Position numbers and translations under genes: made by a program
Assembly: GCA_002633005.1 (NCBI GenBank)
Contig: NMRA01001016.1
Location: 1-62,067, forward strand
DNA length: 62,067 bases
Origin: Phoronis australis
Taxonomy: Eukaryota > Phoronida > Phoronidae
Direction of reading: 5' to 3'
Part shown: piece after piece, positions 35,442 to 47,400 of the stretch
Layout of the letters: each line of letters opens with the position of its first letter
How positions within the stretch are numbered: position 1 is the first letter of the stretch
Notes under the pieces: model-generated
Told to the model about the DNA's origin: nothing
Database searches by the model: none
What the model saw: only the letters and a program-made list of their open reading frames with translations

Positions 35442-38400
35442 NNNNNNNNNNNNNNNNNNNNNNNNNNAGATGCTGTTAGAGAAGACTCCTTTAGAAGCCA
35501 TGTATGAAGCGCTGCTTATTGCCATAGTGATGGGGCACGAACAGATTGCTGAAGTCATCTTGAAGTCTCCCGGATATTCCGAGACTAAGAAAGACTGGAA
35601 AGAAACTTGGAGCCACGACAACGACGAATCTCCGTTCTCCTCAGACATTACTCCTCTAATCTTAGCGTCGCAATATAATCGCTACGAGGTGGTACAGTTA
35701 TTACTGATGAAGGGTCACCGCATAGAGAAACCTCACCAATACTACTGCAAATGCTCTACTTGCAAAGAGAAAATAGAATTTGATCGCTTGAGGTTTTGGA
35801 AGTACCGACTGGAAGTGTACCGAGGACTGAGCAGCGAAGCTTACATATCACTATGTAGTCGTGACCCTATTTACACAGCATTTGAACTTGGGAAGGAGTT
35901 GAGGACAGTGGCTACGATAGAAAAACATTATAAGGTTGTTTTTAGTATAGTTCTGTGCTTTCTGTTCGTAATCCTTGCCAGGTTGTTTTTGATTTCAACA
36001 AAAATATCAAGTCTAAAAATATCAAGGTTTTCCGTTAAATTAGTTTACAAGAAACACTAATTTAATTGGAAACAACTAGCACCCTTGTTGTACTCTATCA
36101 AAGCTTAACATTGTATTGGTGTCGATATCAATTAGCCATTTTTGTTTTTCTAACCCCAACTGCCATTCATACGAGACGTGTAGCACAGACATGTTTTCTA
36201 AAATCCTTATCTCCAATGTGCCGGCGTTAACCTATTTCATTAGCATTTTAGGCTAAACAGTCATGCTTTCTTATATACACAATTTCTAGGTGGAGTATTT
36301 AAAGTTAGCTGATCAGCTTAGCGACTATGTTGTAAAACTACTTGACAGAGTACGTGGCAATGCAGAACTAGAAACAATTCTAAACAAGTCGAAATATCGA
36401 AGAGGGAAACCCGATTCAGATGATGAAGGTTACGAAACTATGGCGAGGTTACGGATGGCCATAGAATTCGAGGAGAAAAAGGTACAGTGGTGTTGATGTG
36501 TTTCCTATTTTTGTTTTTGTTACCATGTAATAATAATTTTAACGTCCAGGCCTATAAGAAATGTACACATACAAGGCATTTATTAGCAATCAAACTATCC
36601 AGTACCGTTGTGTAGTCAAGGAATAACGGTCCTACCTTTTCGTTTCTAGTCAAAGACACAATAGACAAATTCTTATATACAAAAAAATGATTATTTTGTC
36701 GCATTATATTAGGTTCTAAGTCAGTTATGAGTACGAAGCAACTACATCTTTTTACCGCCAGTTTGTCGCTCACCCGACGTGCCAACAGAAGCTTGTAAGC
36801 ACGTGGTATGGAGATCTGGGTCCGTATCTTGAACGTCCAAAGTGGTACTTCCGTCTTCCACTCTTCGCCTTCATCATGTTGGTTTACCCTTTCCTTGCAG
36901 GGGTCTACCTAGTAATGCCATATTCTAAGGTCAGTAACTATTTCAACCTTATGCTTTGCCGCCCCACACTTTGTACCTTGTCGCTCACATAGGCTCATTG
37001 TGTCATCTTGGTTTCTCCGAGCGATGTTTAGTGCTTGGATGAGGCACACGTGTAACGTTGAGTGCATCTATAAAATTACACTATTGATAACACAAATCGA
37101 ATAGAGTTCACTGATCGCTTCGGCTGGAAAATTTTGGTCGCCACCTTCACCTATTCCAGTTGGTCGTATGCTCTGATGAAATTTGTTCAAGTGGTAAATT
37201 TCAATCATTTTCATTATGCGAAGATCTTGGATGTATCCACGTTTTTGTTCATTGAACTGTTCCAGTTTGCAATTTGCAGCCTCGGCTCGACGTCAAAACA
37301 TATTTCCATGGTGGACCATAAAAATACAGAACCTAACATCAAAACTAAATAATATGCAAATAGATGTACGTGCAAGACAATTTCTTGAAGTTTAAATAAA
37401 TTGGATAACATAAATGGACGAAGTGACCGGAAAGATCATCATTAGAAACAAAGCTGGAGTTACCACTGCTCACAATAATTTAAAAACATCTATATAGTGT
37501 TCAAGATATTCTTTGAAAATATTTATTTCAATTTTGTGAGCTCGCTGAGGTGGAATTTGGGGGTATTTTGCAACTTGTACATTGTTTGCTTTGGTGCAGG
37601 TTGGACGTTTAGTGAAAACGCCATGTGTGAAGTTGATTGCACAGTCAACATACTTCATCGTGTTCCTGGTTCTCCTCCTTGTATCCAGCTCGACTGAAAA
37701 GCACTCTAGCGGCCGTACCATGGACTCCGACGGATTGTGCTTCGACAGCAATCCAGTGCCAACCGTCAATACCGCCCACACAGCCATTCGTGCACACAAA
37801 CCCGAGATGGTGTACTTATTTGTGATGTGTTTTGTTGCAGGTAAAATAAAATTCATTAGTCACCGATGACCATTATACCTGCGGTGCATGCCGTAGACCC
37901 ACGCATCCTGCCAAAAAGCGAGCACACGCAAGACCACGCAAAACCCGCTTACTAGCGTACCTAGTAAACTGGAGGCCACTAGAGTGATTGGTCGGTGAGG
38001 TTGGAATGTTGCATTATGGGATAAAATTGACTGTGTCGGTTTCATAAGGTAAAATATCGCACAGGAAGTGCCTCGTCAAGTGGTTTGGTCTACGGAACGC
38101 AACCCTGAATCAGTTACTTGCATAGACTGACACTGTTCTGTTAAACATTTCTCGCCTCACACTTAATTCATAGAAGTATAGGCGCTCAAGCTGCTACCTC
38201 CGAAACTGATCTTCTTATAATGACTTGAACATGTTGACGTCTTAGAGCGCACTTCCTTCAAGACCCAATCAACATAGCGCCTGGATATTTTCATGGTAAT
38301 ATTCGCCTTTCTCAACTCCTTATTTCACGTTTTGATTCCAGGTTTATTTTACCAAGAATGCCAGCAAATTTTCCACGATGGTGTTCGAATGTATTTTTCA

Positions 38401-41400
38401 TCGTTCTACAACGTGTTTGACACCTGTATGATGGTGGGATATATTGCGTCATTCGCTTTAAAAATCTACTCCTTCAGTCAAGTGCAGTCCGCGCTGGATA
38501 TCTTTAAAGAAAACACTACGTGCACCGAGTACAGAGAAGGAAACCAAACAGTAAAGGAGATGTTCTACTGGTTGCGCGCAGGTAGGACATCTATTGTTCG
38601 TGTTAGAGGGTACCGCGAGCACGTGTTGTATACGAGGACATTTGCTTATTTTTTCAGTCCGTGGTTGGAAGGAACACTATGTCACATGGTTCCAGGAGTT
38701 CATGTACTCTTTTTGAATATCATTTTCAACAACTAACTCAGATCATTGAACGATTTTTTCTGACTTTGAGAAATCATGCTTCAAGGGGATTATTTCGCTA
38801 TAGGGTGAAGTCTCTAGGACGATGTCTTGATCGGATAAAGACCCGGGTGTTCTCTTAGAGGAAATGAATGTCTAAGGTTGATTACCCGAGTTCGTCTCTC
38901 ATCCACAAGTATGCATGGTGGTGAAAAAGCCAAAACAAATTCTCATAACTGCCCACTACTGGCAAATGAACGATGTCAGGGCTCTCTCCTGCTGAGAGGA
39001 AATTTAGGTGCCAGTGCCTTCTGAGAGGGAACTGGTTTGGCTGAAATGTTATTCATCCATCTCCTTCACCAGCAGCTTCACTACCTGTTCGCCAATCCTC
39101 ATCAGCTATGTCTTAAAAAGTTCCCACAATGACCCTATGTCTCAAAAAGAATTTCATAGATAGAATAGATTGTCTTAAAGGAGCATGTCACCCAAAAACA
39201 ACCTATTTTCTATCAATTTAGATCGAGTAGCTCGACTACTCGATAACGGTACGTTCGGTTGCGTTACCTGACACCTGACGGCAGACGGAGGTGTTGAAAT
39301 TATCCACTGACGTCATTGGTTTCCCACGTAGTCTGTTCAGCAGCTCACAACAGGGGTTACTGGTGTCGGCTTATCGCTTTAATTCATCATTTAACACCAA
39401 TAAATCATCAAACTTCGACGTAAAACCCTTAAAAATACACCGAGTTCTTATAAAACGTGTTGTTTTATTTCGCTGTTAGGGATTTATTGGTATTTGGGCA
39501 CATCGTAACCTACAAAGTTCGGCAGGCCAAGTTACCAATGTCCAGAGCAAGAGTTTGGGATCTGTTCGGAGATAAATTCGAAGTATTCTTCCGTGAAATA
39601 CAGACATGAGAACCTAGAGCTGTGTTGTTTAGACTTGTGATTTTTTGAGTTCTAAACACACAAAACGCTTGTTATCCCTGCCAGAGGCTCGGAAACCGAT
39701 CAGGTCCGTCACGGCCGGGCTGAAGACATCACGAACATAAACCAGCCAAAGTTGGAAATTGGATTTCCAGTCAAGAAAATTATACTAGTGAGCCAAAGAA
39801 GTAACGTGCACGTGATAATGTTGGTGAATTAGCCACGAAACTGCAAATCTACTTACCTGTCGGGTTCCGCGAATTCAGTTTCCCCTTTGGCAACAGAACC
39901 GTCAGGGCAGAAGTTGTACATTGACAATCATTATTTGAATAATGTATAGGTAAATAAATATTCCCCTAACACCTGGCAGTGGGATAGAAATCGAGTTATT
40001 GTTTCATAACAGTTTCTGTCAGCAAACACTGAATTAGCATGCGCTCACACGGCCTCGGTGTCCGGTCAATTAGTTTTATTGCACCTAAAGCCGGTAACGC
40101 AGTGATTTATTCATTACTGGCTTCTCAGTCAAATCATTTGCACTCACTAACACTCCAAAGACATTACAAATTGTATCTAATGAGACAGACTTTGTTTCAG
40201 TTTTATATAAGTATTGGTTAGGGAGGGAATAATTCATTTTGAAATAGAAAGCTCAGTAATAAACGTCAACATGGCAACTCGCAATCCCGACTCAAGTTAA
40301 ACGAGAGGTCATCCGACTTCGCAGTTGGATCTTAAGTTTCACAGGCTATCAGTTCGAACCGGAATACAGTGATGGAGAAATACTAGAGAGGCGCCGTGAA
40401 CAAGCTCAGGCAACGGAACGTATGGATAGTTATTTGGTAAACCGACATTCGTCAGACTCACTGTCGACGACTGTAGGCCACAGACACGGAGATGTTTCAC
40501 GGCCTCATAGGCCTACTTACTATTTACAGCGTACGATCATTCTTCACTACCGCGAGCCACTTCCTAAGCATTTCGGACTCTCGAGGAAGTCGAAAAAACG
40601 ATATACTCGCTTTCCTCGCAGCTACAAGCGGGAACGATACACCGCAACATAGCGGCATTCACCGTGCAAATGAACCACTGACGTCGCTGCGTCGTTTCTC
40701 ACCTTCCTTACAGGTTAACGAGACACCTCTCGGCAAGGTAAGGTCGACCGTATACGAGGTGATGTGGATATAAACCGATTAAGATGGTAAATCGGGTGGC
40801 ATTCTCCTTTATCTTCAATTGTAGTTGGGCGATTTTAGTGATTCAAAAACTAAACACTTTCAACATTTGACGACGGAGTAACTCAGAATTGTTTTTGGTT
40901 TGTGTTCAGACAGTTAATAACTTATCTTTTATTTTCAACATCACAGCCAAGTCAGGCTGGTTATGATCTTATCTGATTTATCTGATAAGAGCATTTATCG
41001 AATAAAAGACGTCGGAGTTAATCAATCGTGTAAGATACTGACTACGACCGTCAACCGCCCAACTTGTTTGTTTGCCACCCGATCGAGCAGTTTGGGGTCA
41101 ACGGGAGAATGACGCAATGTTATGAGTTTGCACAAAGTTTTAATAAATAAAATCAACAAGGCATTCCGTCCTGTTCAGCTGGCTTATAAACCAAAACCGA
41201 ATTAGGCATTTTACTCTCATAAGATGGTTGACCATCGTAAACAAAATAACTCTTTGTATATGCGTCACATACAACATTATTCACTAGTTGTAGCCCACCT
41301 GGGTCCAATTTACTAACATACCTTCGATTTACTGCGGCGGAATTCTGGCAAATGCTCATTCTAGTCTTACCATTCCAGATCGCATGTACTGGCGGAACCA

Positions 41401-44400
41401 CGACCCCTACATCTTGTCAGAAATCTTGTTTGGTTTCGCCAATGTGCTCAGCTTTTCTCGGACATCCTCCCTCCTCCCAGCAAACGAACACTTTGGACCT
41501 ATGCAAATATCACTTGCTCGCATGTTGAAGGTAAGAGTTGTTGAAAACATACCCCCTTATCCTTTAAGTAATATCACGGTGACGCAAAGGTGAGAAATCG
41601 ATATCTCTGATGTTTGTTTTCCAACCGATTCAGGCACCGCAAATGTAGTGGAGGAGGGGGCGATGAAAATCATTTTCCTATTCCTACGTACAGTTGTCAT
41701 TCATATCACCAGGTTTGCCCGTAGGTTTCGCCTCTTCGTCATTATTAATCATCCAAGCATGAAAAGGTGAATCTTTCATCAAGGTCGCTTTCTCACGAGA
41801 GGATGGACCGTTATTTCACTGACCGGGACTCTTAGCTGTTGGAAAATGACTCATGACGTCATATTCCACGGACTGCCACGTTAAGTTTTAGTAAACGTCA
41901 AAATTTAGTGGCGCAGCGGGCGGCCCAACTTGTAATGCAGATGATTTGCAATGGTCACTCAGAAGGTGTTGACGTTTCACTCCTAGCACTGAAATAGTGG
42001 ACAGTGATGATAATCAGTGGAGCATCTCGTGAAAATAGTAACATCTATCAATTTGAAGCAACAAGTCCAGGCTTTTTCATCCACTGCCATGCTTGGACTC
42101 AACCGGTGCGAAGAACGGACCTTCAGATGAGAAGGAAGAACCTTCAGATAGAAAGGACGGACCTTCAGATGGAAGGACGGATCCGAAAAACTGAAGCGTG
42201 CACGAGAAGGACAGGTTGTGATGGGGAAAGTCGGGTTGTGATAGTAAGGACGTGACAGATAGTCAGACCTTTATGTTGGATAACAAAGCCTGCAGTCTGA
42301 AGTCTCTGATTTCAAATATGAAATCTCCGAGTCACACCGATTGACCACGTGGTTTGCTAGACCGTGGTTCAGATGGTGATTTTCTAGTTACACGAATTGC
42401 GCCCATGTAATTATCCAAAGAAAAGTGGTCAGACGGAATCTCCCTGGCAACCTTGGGGTAGTCACGTCACATTTTTTGAGTCTATTGTAACTTAAAAAAT
42501 GTGACGTGACTACCCAAGGTTGCCAAGAAGATTCCGAGTCTATTGTAACTTGTGAACTTGGTTAAATTTCGTCTAGAAATTGTAACAGTTGTATGTACGT
42601 GACATGCGCATGGGTGATGAATTTCCTTTCACCCTCAGGACTTCTTCAAGTTCATGTTCATCCTCGTCGTGATCTACTTTTCATTTCTCGTCGGAATGGT
42701 GAACATTTACTGGTACTACGTGGAAGATAACCGCAAAAAGGTTGAGTTACCGCAACTGCACAACGTCACCGGCTTAGAAGCCGACAAGCATTTTGGCGAG
42801 TAAGTTTATTTGCTTAAAATCACCAATAGCCTTGTTTCGACATGTGACTACATTTTCAGCATCACTAAACCTTCCATTAGAGCATTCCATGTCACAATCG
42901 AAAATTCAATATCCCGGAAACGAGAAAAGCGGCATCAATTGGAAGTTTCTTAGCTCCACGAACACGAGTGTGACGAGTGAGTGTACCCAGCGCTTGTGTA
43001 TCAGGTCCACCAACAGGCGAGCTTCTCCAATGTCTCGGGAAAAGTGAAAAGAGCAAACGCGTAATCAAAAATTAAGTTGTCAAAACTACTACAAACGCAA
43101 CGCCTCGTCATTGCTTATTATACCATTAACCAGGGGAAAATGTGCATCAACATCTGACGACAATTTGCACTAAGCACTTTAAGCCCAGAGGTCTGTTTCA
43201 TGAAAGTGACTTAAGAATTTTATAAGATTGAAATTTGATCTTACACTCAACATGGTTATTTGTGAAAAATATTTTTTAACAAAAATACAACTTTTAATGG
43301 ACATAAATTTAAAATGAGCAACGTTGCGTCCTCATAGCGTGGACTTTCGCTTGTAACTGCCGTGGAGGTGTTCGGCTGATGACGTAATCGGCGAGGAATG
43401 AAACACAGCGCGCGCGCTCATGTCCTGAAGAGTTGAAATCTTAATTCTAAGGGGGACATTTAGCAGATTAGTAGATAGATTTATTAACAACACCACGTTT
43501 GAACCAGGTTTCTTCACGATCCAAAATACATCAGTGGTTTCAAATGAATGTCGTGCAGTGTTGATGTGAGTGAAAACGGCGGAATCATACGTGTCCCCGT
43601 AACTGAGCCGGCGGTGCTGACCCATTCTGCTTTTTGAGAGACTGCACTGTTTCACCCACGTAGGACTCAGTACACACCTTGTCCTCACACATAATGCCAT
43701 AGACCACATTGGAGATTTTTCCCTGGGAACCTTGTCTTTCATCCTGACCGGACTTCTTGGATTGAATCTTTCAAATCCATCAACTCCAGTCAGGAGCCAA
43801 CTGGTCCGAGTGAAAGACAAGGTTCCCATGGAAAAAGTCTCTATTGTGGTTGATGGCACTATGTGTGAGAACAAGGGGTTGACTGAGTCCTATGTGGGTG
43901 AAACCAAGGAGTCCCTCAGAAGCAGAATGAACTAGTACCGCCGACCCAGTTACGGGAATTCATTTGACACTAGAGATGTACGCATTTTGGATCGTGAGGA
44001 AAATTGGTTAAATCGTGACGTTAAGGAATCTATCTACGAACGTGATGAATGCCCGTCTTTGAATCGCTAAGGCGGATTAAGATTCCAACTCTCCAGGACA
44101 TGGAATCGCGCTATGTCATTCATTACCCGCCGCCTACATCGTCAGCTTAACATCAACACGGCAGTTACTAGTGAAAGTCCTCGCGACGCAATGTGGCTCA
44201 GTTGAAATGTAAGTCTAGTATTAGTTTTAATTTTTGCTGATACTTATGGATGATACTGGATGTCTAATACTCAACAACTACTTGAAACTCACTTTAGCAA
44301 AAGAATAAAGTATCTGGAATAGACTTGTAATTGTTATTTTTGAGGAAAATGCACATTATTTTAAACTGATGTTCTAATAGTTACTTGACTTAGCCTTTAT

Positions 44401-47400
44401 GTGGCAATTGTGACGTCGGAGTGTAAGACCAAATTTCAACCTTAAGTCATTTTTCATGTATCATTTGATGTATCATACTTTCTCTGGTTGAATTTTGTTG
44501 TAAATGCTTTTTCAAAAACAGACTTACACCCATAGATAAACGATTTATTTTGAGAGGGCTTTAAATTTGATTATGCCTTTAAAACATTTCATTCAACACA
44601 CGTTTTGTTTGTCCTTCGAGGATGACTGACATATCGAAAGTCTTCCCTTTCAGCGTAATCAACACATTCCGCACAATGTACTGGGTATTATTCGGTATGG
44701 GCGAGCCCAACGTGGTCGAATTAGGCTCCTTCAACAAACAGTTCACACAGGACGCCGGCTATATTCTCTATGGTATCTACAACATAGTCATGGTGATATT
44801 ACTGCTCAATATGTTGATTGCCATGATGACGCGCTCATTTGAAATGATCCACGTAAGTTGAGTTGTTCAACCTGGGATTTTAGTTGACTTGTCAATCAGT
44901 TTCTAGGTCAGCCTACCGATGTCAAAAAGCAAACAAAGCACAAGTATCCATACTCGCACCATAAAACTTTTCATTTCCCTCCAGTTTAAAAGCGCGCCAC
45001 TGGCGGCAACTCGCAGCCGTGCAGGCCAAAGTGCAAAAACACATCGGTAAATACAGTCATGAACCACCTTGTGACACCTTGACCTAACTGACCAACGCAT
45101 TTCCTCGGGCAAATTGAAGTATAATCTATTAAAATGAACACTGTTGAGATGATATAATATGACGAGTAAGTGTATTTCAGAGTGAATCCGATATCGAGTG
45201 GAAGTTTGCTCGTTCTCAGCTGTACATGGATTACATAACCAAAGGTAATACCTTGCCCGCACCACTCAACATCATCCCATCACCATACGCCATCTATAGA
45301 TTCGTGCGAAGGAGTTGCGGTAATGATTGCTGCAAGCGAAAGCCACTACCTAAAGACTTGCCCGACATTGAAGAAGTAAGCCAGCCAGTAGAAAGCACTA
45401 ATATACAGTTTTCCAAAGATTAGAACTGTACACTATACATGTAGGTGTATTCGCTAGTAGATTATGGCACAGTCGTAAATGCACTGTCTTGTGCTGCTGG
45501 CGCCAACTGTCGAGCATCACACTCTGCTGTACGCTACACTTGGGTCCATCAGAATACCAATAGGCCTAACCTGTGTCTCCACCATCCGTCTGTCGTGATT
45601 CAGTGGCCTTGTTCTTGTGATTCCCTGAATGTAAATGAATGTGTTGTGGCTTAAACAGAAATATATGCTTATAGGTGTATAAATACATGTATATATTGCA
45701 GGTATAGACTATTGAAGACCGCGGCAAGGTCTTTTGTCGTTGTGAAGCATATGCACTCGCGAAGCCAATTTCCTATACACCTTCATTAAACGCCGTCGTG
45801 AAGTACGAGATACGTTCATGCCATTTAATTTTTCAGTCTCATGTAGTCATGACATATTTGAACTCTTTAAAATACTCCAAAGATGGAATGGAGAATGTCT
45901 TCCGGAAGGGATTCATCACGGAAGGACTCTTATAGACCGCTAGAGGTCAGCGTCGTCTTGCTTTCACGGTCGTCCAACGAAACACTGGCCTGGAAATGAT
46001 GCGCAAATTATAAATCAAAACTTTTGTAGACTCAGTGGGATATTTCCCCAATGTTGAGAAGTCGCCTGGCTCTTGGGATTGATTGTACATCCGTCTGCCG
46101 GTTTTCCTATAAAAGAGCTACCCCCGTCCTCCTTACTTCTCCTCTCCTCTCTCGCTCTCTCTCTCTCGCTCTCTCTCTCTTGCTCTCTCTNCGTCGTCTC
46201 TCTCTCTCTCTCTCTGCTTCCCCCTCATCTCACTCCGCCTTCGGACGCTCTATCGACCGAGCGCCTGATGTTTGCTACTGCGGGGTTTAAACCAGTCTCA
46301 TTTGCCTTGCGGTGCTGAGACCTGCGCTTCCTATGTAGGTATCTCGCATTCGTCACCATTGCACAAAATACTTTTGTCAGTTTCCAGAGGTTTTGATTTA
46401 TAATTTAACGATTGTGTTTTTCACCTGTATGAGCTTTAACGTGCCTCCACTACTGGCCTATATAGACACCGTAACATCTTTTGACGTCTGCGTTAACATA
46501 AGAACGTCGTGTAGCGTTCGATTTCACATGGAGCGATCAAGTTTACTTTTCTTCATAGACAAAACAGAGAAACTTTGCTTTTGATTTTTATGCAAATATA
46601 GCGATCCAATTTAGGATTGTTAAACTCTAATTTGAAAAACGGCGACCTTTTGCACATTACAGTTATTTAATTATATCCAAAATCAGGAGGTTTTGTATGT
46701 TTATATTTTTACATCAGCGACGTCGCTAATTTACCCACATGCTTTGATTTTTTTCTGCTTGGCGTTTGCATGACAATTTCATTTGCTGTGAATTACTACG
46801 CCCATGGCATAGCCAGTTTTGTTCCCTTGTTAGTGACCCTTGATGTGAGTGAACTTTGCTTTAGCATGTGACGTTTCTTAACCAAGTGAGTTGATCATTT
46901 GTCTGAACCGATAAACCCATATGCGTACGTATAGCTCTTTGTCTTGTTTAATCAGGGTCTGAGTAATCTTGGCTTGCATGCTGGTGATGACTCGCCCCAG
47001 GAAGAGGCTGTTCTTCCCGTTTTTGGTGAACCTCGTGGTGACAGGCAAGATATGAGTTGCGTGTCTGTCACTACAAAACGCTACCAAGTGAGTCATGCGT
47101 TTGCTTGTACAGGTGTATTTGTGAAATGGACGAGTAGCGAGAGAAAGGTTGAATTGTTCCTTTTAGATAAGTGACCAGCACCGTGGTCTCTCCCAAAGCA
47201 CGTAGATTTATGATTTTGTTAACTTGATTGCAGTGATATAAGTCCACCTTAGATTTCTTTACCTAATGAGAGGTAACGTCGGCGATGTAACCTTTATATA
47301 CAAGCCAGATGGCAACCGTGGGAATCGTTGACTGCACTATATTGAAATCTTCACTTACACATTTGCTTGATTTGCATTAATTTATTCGTTTGACTATACA

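Larger units (their letters stand above)
41531..42638. other. TRPC intron between S4-S5 linker and S5
   Basis: 1.1 kb, phase 0. Contains a small minisatellite (42115-42185) and a strong foldback (42435-42551), listed separately. Confidence 0.6.

Noticed and set aside
43332-43874. Minus-strand frame of 180 codons as a gene
   Set aside because: It runs through the centre of the Penelope palindrome; only its middle part is endonuclease sequence and the rest is out of frame.
46051-46318. Open frames over the CT repeat
   Set aside because: They are Ser/Leu-rich translations of a microsatellite.
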